Source: Oscillospiraceae bacterium (GTDB lineage Bacteria > Bacillota > Clostridia > Oscillospirales > Ruminococcaceae). From it: 64,000 bases of DNA. The stretch spans positions 94,846 to 158,845 of the forward strand of contig JAGZUF010000009.1 of NCBI GenBank assembly GCA_018380115.1. Reading direction: 5' to 3'. Positions within the stretch are counted from its first letter, which is position 1; every line of letters starts with the position of its first letter. Positions 50,517-59,461 of the stretch are shown in pieces. Position numbers and translations under genes: made by a program. The notes below the pieces were generated by a model. That model was not told the origin of the DNA. It saw only the letters and a list, made by a program, of their open reading frames with translations, and made no database searches.

Positions 50517-50840
50517 AACGAACCACGTCCCCGCTTCCAGCATTTGTGCACCGGAAGCGGGGCGTGCTTTTTCTGGAAAAGATGACCACGGCCGGTGCGG
50601 GTGCTCCAAAAGCTTTCGCTGTGCCCGGGAAAGTACCCGGAAGCGGAAACCCGTTGGCAGGCTGAGATAAGGCCGGGGAATAAAAGCTGGGGCAGGCAAA
50701 AAGAGAAGCTCCTCATCATTTTAACAGTAGAACACTATGCAGTGAAAAACTTATGAGTGAAGCCCATAGGCCGGCTGATAAGGGGCCCTAAGAGTGCTTG
50801 CACAAGCCGCCGGTGCAGCCGGCGGTTATGATTTGAGCAA
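50517..50840. other. Noncoding region between repeat copies C and D
   Basis: Contains the 17-bp word at 50612-50628 shared with 38342-38358, and a CCGCCGG-TGCAG-CCGGCGG hairpin (50807-50825). No gene supported. Together with the flanking repeats this makes about 940 bases without a gene. Confidence 0.55.
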
Positions 50841-51003
50841 GGAAACCGGCGGATGGGCCGGTAGAAACAACCCGTGAAAAGGCTTTAGCTTCAAGCATTC
50901 AAAGCGGGCTGCTGACAACAGGCTGTCAGGCGAGAAGCGCACCATCAGAATACAGAACAGAGCCCGCCGTTTGTGGGCCGCTGAGAGGGAGGCAGGTGAA
51001 ATA
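50841..51003 (+). repeat. Interspersed repeat, family 2 copy D
   Basis: Aligns with 63844-64000: GGAAACC, a short CCGG hairpin, GGCTTTAGCTTCAAGCAT, CAAAGCG(A/G)GCTGCT, AGGCT(A/G)TCAGG, TTAGAAC/CAGAAC words and a GGGC(C/T)G(C/T) end. Its GCTTTAGCTTCAAGCAT core is also related to family 1 (GCTTTCGCTTCCAGCAT). Nothing coding is supported from here to 51199. Confidence 0.65.
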
Positions 51004-51199
51004 ACATGCAACGTTCCGCGCGCCCTGCGGGCAGGTGTCAGGGCCCATGCCATGCAAGCCGTCGGTGCAGCCAGAGGCCCTGACCGGCCCGGAAAAATTC
51101 GGCGTGGCTTCTTATACGCTTTTTGCCCTGTGCTGAAAAATGGAAAGCGTGCCTTGTGCCCGGCGGCGCCTGCACGGGGAGGGAAAGCGCCGTCTTACC

Positions 51200-52126
51200 T
51201 CACGCAAGCACGGCCTGCGCCAGCAAAAGCACCAGCGGCAGGCTGGCGGGGAACAAAAAGCTGGTAAGCGCCACGGCCTTAGCCGCAAAATCGGACGGCG
51301 CGCCAGCCTGTTGCGCCGCGATTACCGTGTTGGCAGCCACGGGCATGGCGCTCATCACTACCATCACCATCGCCACTTCAAGCGGCGGGCGCAGCAGCCA
51401 CAGCACAGCAATGGCGGCCAGCGGAATGCCCGCCAGCCGCAGCAGCGCCGCTGATTTCAGGGCGCGCCCTGCAAACAGCTCGTGCGGGCGGAAGGCCGCC
51501 AGACGCGCACCCACCAGCACAAGGCTGAGCGGCGAGCACAGGCCGCCCAAAAGAGAGACGGGCTGGCGGATGAGAGCAGGCAGGTGCCAGTCCATCACCA
51601 GAAACACCAGCATAGCCAGAGTGGCCAGCAGGTTGGGGTTGGTGATAAGCGCCTTTACAGAGCCCATTTTTCCATCCGGGCGGAACAGGCGCATGCCGAA
51701 CGAAAAGAATACCAGATTGAACGCCAGGTTGAAAAACGCGGCATAGAACAGGCCGCTTTCCGGGAACAGGGCATCCGCCACAGGAAACCCCAGAAGCCCT
51801 ACATTTGCAAAAATAAGGCTGGCGGCAAACAGGCGCCCGCGGCCCGGCGGCCCGCTTACGCGCCGCGCCAGCAGCACGGCCAGCGGAAACACCACGGCAA
51901 AAAAGCCGAAGGAAAGCGCCAGCATCCACAGGGTGCCGGTGCGCCGTTCTGGCGTCAGCGGCCCTTCTGCAGACAGAAAAATGGCCGCCGGAAGCGAAAA
52001 TGACATCAGAAAAGCAGAAAGCGCGCGCTGTGCCGTCTCGTTCAAACAGCCGAGGCGGCCGGCCATAAGGCCGACCGCCATCATAAACAGAATGACACAC
52101 GTCTGGGAAAGGATGGTCTGTGTCAA
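51200..52126 (-). CDS. AEC-family transporter (auxin efflux carrier type)
   Basis: 308 residues, about ten membrane helices in two inverted halves of five. Typical features: SAFLMSFSLPAAIFLSAEGP near residue 37, ANVGLLGFPVADALFP (about residues 105-120, the helix-breaking N-x-G-x-x-G-F-P motif), and MSAMPVAANTVIAAQQAG (about residue 262) in the second half. These proteins move organic acids such as malate, or unknown substrates. The gene is 27 bases after the aldolase-VOC gene on the same strand, so its cargo may be a product or substrate of the KDG pathway. The ribosome-binding site GGAGG stands before the ATG at 52126. Confidence 0.92.
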   Translation of the reverse strand: MTQTILSQTCVILFMMAVGLMAGRLGCLNETAQRALSAFLMSFSLPAAIFLSAEGPLTPERRTGTLWMLALSFGFFAVVFPLAVLLARRVSGPPGRGRLFAASLIFANVGLLGFPVADALFPESGLFYAAFFNLAFNLVFFSFGMRLFRPDGKMGSVKALITNPNLLATLAMLVFLVMDWHLPALIRQPVSLLGGLCSPLSLVLVGARLAAFRPHELFAGRALKSAALLRLAGIPLAAIAVLWLLRPPLEVAMVMVVMSAMPVAANTVIAAQQAGAPSDFAAKAVALTSFLFPASLPLVLLLAQAVLA

Positions 52127-52153
52127 AGCGAACCTCCTCTGGGTGCAAAGGGC

Positions 52154-53116
52154 TCAGTCTTTCCGGCGCAGATGCACAGCAAAGCCGCCGAACTCCTGTT
52201 CAAAATAGATGGCAATAAGCCCTTTATCGTCTCTGGCTACGCCCTCCTCGCGGAAGGCATAGCCCCGGCGCTTGAAATAGGCCGCCGCGCGATCAATGTC
52301 GTTCACGGCCACGGCAATGTGGCCGTGCGTGCCCAGGAAGGGCTTTTTCACCACCTCCAGCATAGTGCCGGCAAAGACGGCGGCGGGCAGGTCGGTCACC
52401 GTCAGGCCGAACAGTGTGGCAAAGTCTGCGGCGGTCTGCTGAGCCTCCTGCGGGCCGGAGGTATTCATGCCCACATGCAGCAGGGTGAAGCCGTGCATTA
52501 CGCGCACGGCCTCGGCGCACAGGGCGGTGACGGCGGCAAAGTCCTTTTCCCGAATGGCATCGGCAGGCAGCATCCATGTGCCGCCGCAGGCAATGACGTT
52601 GGGCAGGCGCAGAAAATCGTTCAGGTTTGCGGCGTTTACGCCGCCGGTGGGCACGAAGCGCACCTTTTTGAACGGCCCGTACAGACCCTTCAGCATGGCG
52701 ATGCCGCCAGAGGCCGCCGCCGGAAAAAATTTCATCACCTCAATGCCGTATTCCAGAACCTTCTGCACTTCGGAGGCCGTGCTGACGCCGGGCAGAACGG
52801 GCACACTGTGCTCGAGGCACCAGCGCACCACCGCTTCGCTGATTCCGGGCGTGACAATATAGGCGGCGCCTGCGGCCACGGCGGCCTCGGCGTTTTCCAC
52901 TGTCAGGACGGTGCCTGCCCCCACCAGCATTTCGGGTACATTCTGCCTGATGGCGGCAATGCTGGCCGCAGCGGCGCCGGTGCGGAACGTCACCTCTGCC
53001 GTGGGGATGCCGCCTGCACACAAGGCTTTGGCAAGGGGCGCGGCATCTGCGGCGTCCTCCAATGCCACAACAGGAATGATGCCGATTTCAGAAAGCGTGC
53101 GAAGCACTTCATGCAT
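52154..53116 (-). CDS. eda: KDPG/KHG aldolase fused to a C-terminal VOC domain
   Basis: 320 residues. The first 205 form a KDPG aldolase: E41 in AEVTFRT as acid/base, K129 in VMKFFPA as the Schiff-base lysine, GAGTVL, and PTGGVN as phosphate site. It cleaves 2-keto-3-deoxy-6-phosphogluconate to pyruvate and glyceraldehyde 3-phosphate. From about residue 207 there is a second domain of the vicinal-oxygen-chelate (glyoxalase-like) fold: LLHVGMNTSG, then GHIAVAVNDIDRAAAYFKRRGY, and EFGGFAVHLRRKD. The VOC part may bind a keto acid or serve as regulator; its metal ligands are uncertain. It overlaps kdgK by eight bases. Confidence 0.92.
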   Translation of the reverse strand: MHEVLRTLSEIGIIPVVALEDAADAAPLAKALCAGGIPTAEVTFRTGAAAASIAAIRQNVPEMLVGAGTVLTVENAEAAVAAGAAYIVTPGISEAVVRWCLEHSVPVLPGVSTASEVQKVLEYGIEVMKFFPAAASGGIAMLKGLYGPFKKVRFVPTGGVNAANLNDFLRLPNVIACGGTWMLPADAIREKDFAAVTALCAEAVRVMHGFTLLHVGMNTSGPQEAQQTAADFATLFGLTVTDLPAAVFAGTMLEVVKKPFLGTHGHIAVAVNDIDRAAAYFKRRGYAFREEGVARDDKGLIAIYFEQEFGGFAVHLRRKD

Positions 53117-54062
53117 GGTGTTCTTCCTCCTTCATATAGGTATCCAGCTGACCGCGGGTGGGCAAGCCGTCATTATCGCCGCGGCTCATTACTTGGATGG
53201 CGCCAATGGCGTTGCCTCGCTGCACGGCGTTTTGCAGAGGCAGGCCCTCCATCAGGCCAGAGAGCACACCCGCCGCAAAGCCGTCGCCCGCGCCCACGGT
53301 GTCCACTATTTTTTTCACAGTGTAGCCGGGCACAAACCCGGCCTCGCCCCTGCGGGCATAATAAGCGCCCTTGCCGCCCAGCTTCACCACCACAAGCTTT
53401 GCGCCTGCGGCAAGGTAATGTGCGGCAATGGCTTCGGGCTCTTCCAGCCCGCACAAAATTTTTGCTTCTGCAATGCCGGGCAGGAACACATCGCTCTGCG
53501 CGGCCACTTCATTCATAAAATTCACCATGGTCTTTTCGTCCGGCCAAAGCTGGGGGCGCAGGTTGGGGTCGAACGAGAACATCAGCCCCTTTTCCCCCGC
53601 AAGACGAAGCAGCAGGCGAGTGGCGGCGCGTGTGCTGTCCGACAGGGCGGGCAAAATACCCGTCATGTGCAGCACGCTGTAGGCCGAAAGGTCAAGCTGC
53701 GCCACATCCTCTGCGCTGAGGGTGGAGGCGGCGGAATTTTTGCGGTAGTAATAGATTTCCGGGTCCCCGTGGGAAACCATTGATTTCAGCATGAAGCCGG
53801 TGTTTCTCTCGCTGGAAAACCGGGTGAGCTCGGTGCTGATGCCGTTTTGGGCCATCAGGTGGAGGATATGCTTGCCGAAGGGGTCTGTGCCAAGCTTGGT
53901 CAGGTAGCCCACGTCGTGCCCCAGGCGGCACATGCCCACGGCGACGTTGAACTCTGCGCCGGCAACAGCGAAGGAGTATTCCCCCACACTGTCCAGCGGG
54001 CCTTCGTTTTTGGCGATAAACAGGCCCATCGGTTCCCCGACGAGCAGGATTTTGGAAGGCAT
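53109..54062 (-). CDS. kdgK: 2-Keto-3-deoxygluconate kinase (PfkB family)
   Basis: 317 residues from the ATG at 54062 (AGAGG nine bases ahead). PfkB sugar-kinase features: AGAEFNVAVGMCRLG near residue 35, RKNSAASTLS (about residue 107), FDPNLRP (residues 165-170), and the C-terminal DTVGAGDGFAAG with base D260. The YYYRKNSAA and FDPNLRPQLW sequences match KdgK, which phosphorylates 2-keto-3-deoxygluconate for the adjacent aldolase. The pair completes uronate (pectin or glucuronide) breakdown. Controlled probably by the adjacent LacI regulator; an ATGAAACCG half-site lies at 54179. Confidence 0.93.
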   Translation of the reverse strand: MPSKILLVGEPMGLFIAKNEGPLDSVGEYSFAVAGAEFNVAVGMCRLGHDVGYLTKLGTDPFGKHILHLMAQNGISTELTRFSSERNTGFMLKSMVSHGDPEIYYYRKNSAASTLSAEDVAQLDLSAYSVLHMTGILPALSDSTRAATRLLLRLAGEKGLMFSFDPNLRPQLWPDEKTMVNFMNEVAAQSDVFLPGIAEAKILCGLEEPEAIAAHYLAAGAKLVVVKLGGKGAYYARRGEAGFVPGYTVKKIVDTVGAGDGFAAGVLSGLMEGLPLQNAVQRGNAIGAIQVMSRGDNDGLPTRGQLDTYMKEEEHHA

Positions 54063-54178
54063 GGTCAATAACCTCTTTTCTGGAATGTTCAAAAAATGGC
54101 GCTGCGGCGGCTGTCCGCTGCGGCGCACGCAAACAGGCCCGCACAAAGGCGCCGGCTTGCCTGTGGTGTTCTGTTTTT

Positions 54179-54196
54179 ATGAAACCGGAAACCGGC
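54179..54196. promoter_or_regulatory. Possible LacI-type half-site upstream of kdgK
   Basis: ATGAAACCGGAAACCGG: its first nine bases equal those of the two 16-bp sites at 55421 and 55638. It lies in the 185-base gap between the regulator and kdgK. Confidence 0.45.
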
Positions 54197-54247
54197 GCGC
54201 GCCGCAGAGGCTGCCTCGCCGCACGCGGCCGTTCAAACATCAAAGCG

Positions 54248-55297
54248 TCAGGGGCGCAGCAGGGTAGAGGCGCGCGGGCTCAGCTCGCTTGGCAAAAGCA
54301 CCTCCTGCTTTGCGAGCGAGGGGTCTGCGATGCGGGCCAGAAGCAAATTAGTGGCCGTGGCGCCTATTTCCCTCGCGTGCACGCTGGCTGTGGTAAGCTG
54401 GGGGGCTGTCAGCTCGGGCCAGTTCATCTGGTCGCCCCAGTTCCAGTCCTCCGGGCCGCACAGGCCTATCTGCTGCGGGATCGACAAACCCATCTCGCGC
54501 ATGGCGTGCAGGGTATAGGTGGTGGTGACACTGTTCACGCCGATGACGGCGGGCCGCTGCCCGGGTGCGCAGCGGGCCATTAGGTCTTCCAGGGCACGCA
54601 CGGCACTGCCCTGGTTCTGTCCGTCCACCTCATATACGGGTGCCTCGCCGGGCCGCAGGCCGAACAATGCTTCCGCGCCCGCCGCAAACGCCTGACGGCG
54701 CTGCAAGCGCACGGAGTTGTTGTCCCACCGCTGTGAAAACAGCGCGGGCAGGCCGTAGCCCTGTTCCTTCAGATGCGCCAGCAATTGGCGTATGGTGGAA
54801 TCATGGTCTGTTGTAACGATGTCGAAGGTGTGGCCTTTGATATAGCGGTCGCACAACACCACCGGCACGCCGCGCGCCTCCAGGTTTACAAGGAAGGGGT
54901 TTTCATAGCTGGTGGTGTTCACAATCAGGCCGTCCACCCCGCGCGAGAGCAGAAAGGATATCTGATACCGTTCTTTGGCCGGGTCGTCGTCGCAATTCAC
55001 GAACACAGGCACATATTCCGTGTTGCGCAGTGCATCACCCACCCCCAGCAGCACAGCTGTAGAGAAAGGGGAAGATTGGTCGGACACCACGATGCCCAGC
55101 AGAAGCGAACGCTTGTTCTTCAGGCTGCGCGCAATGGTGCTGGGCTGATAGCCCGACACATCGATGACCGATTCGATGCGCCTGCGTGTCTCTGGTGACA
55201 TCAAATCAAACCTGCCGTTCAGATAGCGCGAGATTGTGGTCTTTGACACGCCCGAAGCCTTGGCAATATCTGTGATAGTCACCTTTTTCTGTGTCAT
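54248..55297 (-). CDS. LacI-family transcriptional regulator (KdgR-like)
   Basis: 349 residues from the ATG at 55297 (GGGAGGGAGG ahead). The N-terminal HTH reads VTITDIAKASGVSKTTISRYLNGRFDLMSPETRRRI with the hinge helix at about residues 47-58. The periplasmic-binding-protein-like core has LGIVVSDQSSPFSTAVLLGV, VDGLIVNT, VVLCDRY, and the closing EIGATATNLLLARI. Genes around it (kdgK-eda on one side, a sugar-acid-like transporter on the other) suggest that it responds to KDG or a related keto acid. Its probable operators lie at 55421-55436 and 55638-55653. Confidence 0.93.
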   Translation of the reverse strand: MTQKKVTITDIAKASGVSKTTISRYLNGRFDLMSPETRRRIESVIDVSGYQPSTIARSLKNKRSLLLGIVVSDQSSPFSTAVLLGVGDALRNTEYVPVFVNCDDDPAKERYQISFLLSRGVDGLIVNTTSYENPFLVNLEARGVPVVLCDRYIKGHTFDIVTTDHDSTIRQLLAHLKEQGYGLPALFSQRWDNNSVRLQRRQAFAAGAEALFGLRPGEAPVYEVDGQNQGSAVRALEDLMARCAPGQRPAVIGVNSVTTTYTLHAMREMGLSIPQQIGLCGPEDWNWGDQMNWPELTAPQLTTASVHAREIGATATNLLLARIADPSLAKQEVLLPSELSPRASTLLRP

Positions 55298-55420
55298 ACT
55301 GCGCGCCTCCCTCCCGGCGGCCGCCCTGCGGGGCCCCGGTATTTGCTTCATTATAACACAGGCCTGAGGCGAACAGCCGACATTTTTTTGCTGTGCTCAA
55401 AAAATCGTAAGCCTGCACAA

Positions 55421-55436
55421 ATGAAACCGATACACA
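55421..55436. promoter_or_regulatory. LacI-type operator, site 1
   Basis: ATGAAACCGATACACA, exact copy of 55638-55653, 217 bases apart. It lies about 124 bases ahead of the LacI start, upstream of a minus-strand -10 TATAAT (55355-55350). Confidence 0.75.
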
Positions 55437-55624
55437 TTGTGCAGAAAAACGGTTTTTTTGAAAATCGCAGAAAAATCTAGATTTCTTTTGCAAAGGATGC
55501 TATCATAATATCCAAGAAAACTTTGATTAACGCATCATTTTTTATAAAAATAGCATAAGTTTCCGAAACTTTTCCGAAACAAAGGCTATATGTTCCCTTC
55601 TTTTGTGAAAAGAGCCAAAAGCTC

Positions 55625-55653
55625 TTGGAAAGTTTTTATGAAACCGATACACA
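55625..55653 (+). promoter_or_regulatory. LacI-type operator, site 2, over a possible transporter promoter
   Basis: ATGAAACCGATACACA at 55638-55653. It overlaps a weak promoter: TTGGAA (55625-55630), 17-base spacer, TACACA (55648-55653). The remainder of 55298-55851 is AT-rich and has no gene. Confidence 0.65.
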
Positions 55654-55851
55654 ATCAAACATGCATCTGCTGCAAGAAAGGGGGATGAAAACAGGATACC
55701 GCCGGAAGGCGTGTGAACTTTGCGTAATACCGCTTGGCGCACGGCGCTTTTGCTCCGGCGACGCTTCCGGCGCGGGGGGCTGGCCCTCCGCGGTTCTCTG
55801 CCGCACCGAAGCGGTGCGGCACAATGTGCGATAATTTGAGGAGGTAATTTT

Positions 55852-57150
55852 ATGCAACTGGCACTTGGCATCCTGTTACTGGTGTCGTTCCTGGTCTTTA
55901 TTGTATACGCGGCCAAGGGCGGCAACCTGATGATGGGCTTATTTGTCATGGCGGTGCTGTGGTGCGCCATCGGCGCTATCGGCGGTGTCGTCACCTGGGA
56001 AGATATCAACACCACCGTATTCAATCAGGGCCCGCTGGACTTTGGTTCCACAGCCGTGAATATTATCTTCGGCAGCTGGTTCGGCCGCATCCTGGTCGAA
56101 ACGGGCATTGCCGGCACCATCATCCGCAAGGCTGTAGAGCTGGGCGGCGATAAGCCCGGCCTCACCACCAGCCTGCTGTGCATTGTGACCACGGCCATCT
56201 TTACCACCGCCTACGGCGTGGGCGCCGTGATTGCCATCGGCGTTATCGTGTTCCCCATTTTGCTCAGCCTTGGCATCTCGAAGCCGCTGGCCGCCGCAGC
56301 CTACACCATGAGCGTGGGCGCCGGCCTGTACTTCAACAGCTCGCTGCTGAACCAGGCTGCGGGCGTGATGATTGTGAACGACGAGCAGTATTCCTTCGGG
56401 CCTGAATGGTACCGCTTCGCGGCCGTGGCCCTGGCCATTCACCTGCTGGGCGTTATCCTCATGGTGCTCATCGGTACGCGCAAAGGCGCCAAGAGCCACG
56501 CGTGGGCGGCCTCTGCCGGCAGCATGACCACCGAGAAAAACGTGAACCTGCTGGCCTGCCTGACGCCTATCATCCCCGTCACCATCTCCATTGCCTTCGG
56601 CGTGCAGTCCATTCCCGCCATTATCATCGCCGTCATCTGGGCTCTGGCCTGGACGGGCTATTTCAAGAGCTGGAACGGCATTGGCGAAGTGGTGCAGAAA
56701 ACCTTCCACGACGGCGTGTCCGACGTGGGCCTGGTGCTGGCCTTCCTGATGTTCCTGCAGATGTTTAATAAGTCTGCCGGCCTTGTGAACGAGCTTCTGA
56801 AGCCCATCGTGGCCCCCATCATTCCGACGAATGTGCTCATCCTGTTTGTAGCGTTCGGCGTGCTCAGCTTCCTCAGCCTGTTCCGCGGCCCGCTCACCAT
56901 CTGGGGCGCCGGCGTGGCAACATTCGCCATCGTGGCCGGCACGGGCATCCTGCCGCTGGCAGTGCTGTACCCGCTGTTCTACATCCAGAGCACGACGGTC
57001 ACCACCAACTGCTGCCCCACGCAGAGCTGGAACATGTGGGCTATCGGCTACACCAAGATCAGCACCCGCGATTACATGAAGCAGACGCTGGTATATGCGC
57101 TGCCCACTGCATTGATCCTGGAGATCGTCGCTTACTTTATGTTTGTGTGA
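55852..57150 (+). CDS. GntP-like organic/sugar-acid transporter
   Basis: 432 residues, about 11-12 membrane helices. Its pattern is that of the ion-transporter superfamily branch that includes GntP, CitMHS and C4-dicarboxylate carriers: GSWFGRILVETGIAGTIIRKAVELGG (about residues 74-99), TTAYGVGAVIAIGVIVFPILLSLG (about residues 121-144), and in the second half LSLFRGPLTIWGAGVA and TTVTTNCCPTQSWNMWA, unusually rich in Cys and Thr. These are proton- or sodium-coupled importers of gluconate, citrate or related acids. It is the first gene of a six-gene plus-strand operon controlled by the LacI sites upstream. Ribosome-binding site GAGGAGG. Confidence 0.78.
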   Translation: MQLALGILLLVSFLVFIVYAAKGGNLMMGLFVMAVLWCAIGAIGGVVTWEDINTTVFNQGPLDFGSTAVNIIFGSWFGRILVETGIAGTIIRKAVELGGDKPGLTTSLLCIVTTAIFTTAYGVGAVIAIGVIVFPILLSLGISKPLAAAAYTMSVGAGLYFNSSLLNQAAGVMIVNDEQYSFGPEWYRFAAVALAIHLLGVILMVLIGTRKGAKSHAWAASAGSMTTEKNVNLLACLTPIIPVTISIAFGVQSIPAIIIAVIWALAWTGYFKSWNGIGEVVQKTFHDGVSDVGLVLAFLMFLQMFNKSAGLVNELLKPIVAPIIPTNVLILFVAFGVLSFLSLFRGPLTIWGAGVATFAIVAGTGILPLAVLYPLFYIQSTTVTTNCCPTQSWNMWAIGYTKISTRDYMKQTLVYALPTALILEIVAYFMFV

Positions 57151-57328
57151 GCACGGTGAGGCCGCAGCCGCCGGAAGCCTGCCACTACACCGAAATGTCG
57201 GAACCAGGACGGTTTGCCACTATATAGATTCGATAAGCGGCCCGCCCGCCGCGCGCATGCACGGCGGGCGGGCCCAGCTTGGGAACAGGGAAAGCCCTGC
57301 CCGGGCCAGGAAAGGAGAGCGTCGCAAC

Positions 57329-59461
57329 ATGGGAGAAAGGAAGATCCGCGTAGGCATCGACGTGGGCGGCACGCACACGAAGGCCGTTGCGCTGGACAAT
57401 GAAACCCACGAGATTATTGGAGAATCTGTCGTCATGACCACGCACGACCACGAGATGGGCGTTGCTGCGGGCGTGATAGAATGCTTTGAAAACTGCCTGA
57501 CCAAAAACAACATCGACCCCGACGACGTTGTTTTTATCGCGCACAGCACCACGCAGGCCACAAACGCCCTGCTGGAAGGCGACGTGGCGAAGGTTGGGAT
57601 CATCGGTATGGCAAACGGCGGCATCGAGGGCTGGCTGTCGAAGAAGCAGTCCAACATTCCGGACATTGATTTGGGCACGGGCCGCTTTATCCGCACCTGC
57701 CATACCTTTATAAAGTTGAAGGACGTGAACGAGCAGACGGTGGAGGCCGCCATTCAGAAGCTGCAGGCAGAGGGCGCGCAGGTCATCGTGGCCAGCAAGG
57801 CCTTCGGCGTGGACAGCATCAAGGAAGAGCTGCTCGTGCGCGATATTGCCGAAAAGCACGGCCTGCTGGTGAGCGTGGCCTCGGATATTTCCAAGCTGTA
57901 CGGCCTTACGCGCCGCACGCGCACCGCAGCCATCAACGGCAGCATTCTGCCCAAGATGATGAATACGGCCACCTCCACCGAGCAGAGCGTGCGCCATGCG
58001 GGCATTGACGTGCCTCTGATGATCATGCGCGGCGACGGCGGCGTTATGGACATCAGCGAAATGAAAAAGCGTCCTGTGCTCACCATGCTCAGCGGCCCGG
58101 CCGCCAGCGTGATGGGCGCGCTGATGTACCTGCGCGCCTCGAACGGCATCTATTTTGAGGTGGGCGGCACCTCCACCAACATCGGTGTCATCAAAAACGG
58201 GCGCCCGGCTGTGGAATATTCCGTGGTGGGCGGGCACCGCACCTATATCAATTCGCTGGACGTGCGTGTTCTGGGCGTGGCCGGCGGCAGCATGGTGCGC
58301 GCGGCAGACGGCAAGCTGGTGGACGTGGGCCCGCGCTCGGCGCACATCGGCGGCCTGAAATATGCCGTGTATACCCCGCTGGAAGAGATAGAGGCCCCTG
58401 AGCTGGAATTCTTTGCCCCGAAGGAGGGCGACCCTGCGGACTATGTGCGCATCAAGCTTGCCAGCGGCAAGCGCGTCACCATCACCAACTCCTGCGCGGC
58501 CAACGTGCTGGGCCTTGTGAAGGAAAACGATTATTCCTACGGCATTGTGGAATCTGCCCGCAAGTGCATGCAGCCCCTGGCCGATTATCTCGGCGTCAGC
58601 GTGGAGGAGTGCGCGCGCCAGATTCTGCACAAGGCGTTTGAGAAGATTGAGCCCGTCATTGACGAGCTGGTGGAAAAATACCGCATCGAGAAAGACCAGA
58701 GCACCCTGGTGGGCGTGGGCGGCGGCGCCTCGGCGCTGCTGCCGTACTCCGCCAACCAGATGAATATGAATTACAGCATCCCGAAGTATGCCGAGGTCAT
58801 CAGCTCTATCGGCGTGGCGCTGGCCATGATACGCGACGTGGTGGAGCGCGTCATCCCCAACCCCACCACAGAGGATATCTCCAAAATCAAAAAGGAGGCG
58901 GCCGCCCTTGCCATCAAGAACGGCGCCGTGCCGGAGACCGTGGAGGTGCAGATAGAAATAGACCCGCAGACCTCCAAGGTGACGGCCATTGCCATGGGCT
59001 CGAACGAGGTGCAGACCACCAACCTGCTTTTGAACTGCGACGAGGAAGAGGCCCGCAAGCTGGCGGCCGGCTCTATCCGCGGGGCAAAGCCCGAAGAGGT
59101 GAAGACGCTGGCGCAGACGGATGCGTTCTATGTGTTTGGCTGTGAGATGAACGGCAAGCAGCAGGTGCGCCTTGTGGACCATCGCGGCTTCATCAAGGTG
59201 CAGGTGGGCGACGGCATTGCCGCTATCTGCAAGGCGGCAGACTGGAAGGCCACCGTGGAGGGCATGTGGAAACAGCAGCTTGCCTATAAGACGGACACGG
59301 TGCTCACGCCGGATGTGTTCCTGTGCGTGGGCGGCAAGGTGCTGGATTTCTCCAACACGGTCAGCCTCGAGCAGCTTGAGATCATTATGGAAAGTGAATT
59401 CCTCGACATTGAGCCGCAGGAAGAGGTGCTGCTTGTGGTCTCCCGCACGGAGCTGAACTGA
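57329..59461 (+). CDS. Hydantoinase/oxoprolinase A-like ATP-dependent enzyme
   Basis: 710 residues from the ATG at 57329 (AAAGGAG ahead). The N-terminus GIDVGGTHTKAVAL and VVFIAHSTTQATNALLEG are the nucleotide-binding segments of HyuA; SGPAASVMGALMYL, FEVGGTSTNIGVI (about residues 275-288) and GVAGGSMVR follow; near residue 465 comes GVGGGASALLPY. Such proteins hydrolyse hydantoins, 5-oxoproline or related rings with ATP, or carboxylate ketones, normally with a HyuB partner. No HyuB is encoded here, and the ring substrate is unknown. It shares one base with the next start (TGATG), so the two are tightly coupled. Confidence 0.9.
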   Translation: MGERKIRVGIDVGGTHTKAVALDNETHEIIGESVVMTTHDHEMGVAAGVIECFENCLTKNNIDPDDVVFIAHSTTQATNALLEGDVAKVGIIGMANGGIEGWLSKKQSNIPDIDLGTGRFIRTCHTFIKLKDVNEQTVEAAIQKLQAEGAQVIVASKAFGVDSIKEELLVRDIAEKHGLLVSVASDISKLYGLTRRTRTAAINGSILPKMMNTATSTEQSVRHAGIDVPLMIMRGDGGVMDISEMKKRPVLTMLSGPAASVMGALMYLRASNGIYFEVGGTSTNIGVIKNGRPAVEYSVVGGHRTYINSLDVRVLGVAGGSMVRAADGKLVDVGPRSAHIGGLKYAVYTPLEEIEAPELEFFAPKEGDPADYVRIKLASGKRVTITNSCAANVLGLVKENDYSYGIVESARKCMQPLADYLGVSVEECARQILHKAFEKIEPVIDELVEKYRIEKDQSTLVGVGGGASALLPYSANQMNMNYSIPKYAEVISSIGVALAMIRDVVERVIPNPTTEDISKIKKEAAALAIKNGAVPETVEVQIEIDPQTSKVTAIAMGSNEVQTTNLLLNCDEEEARKLAAGSIRGAKPEEVKTLAQTDAFYVFGCEMNGKQQVRLVDHRGFIKVQVGDGIAAICKAADWKATVEGMWKQQLAYKTDTVLTPDVFLCVGGKVLDFSNTVSLEQLEIIMESEFLDIEPQEEVLLVVSRTELN

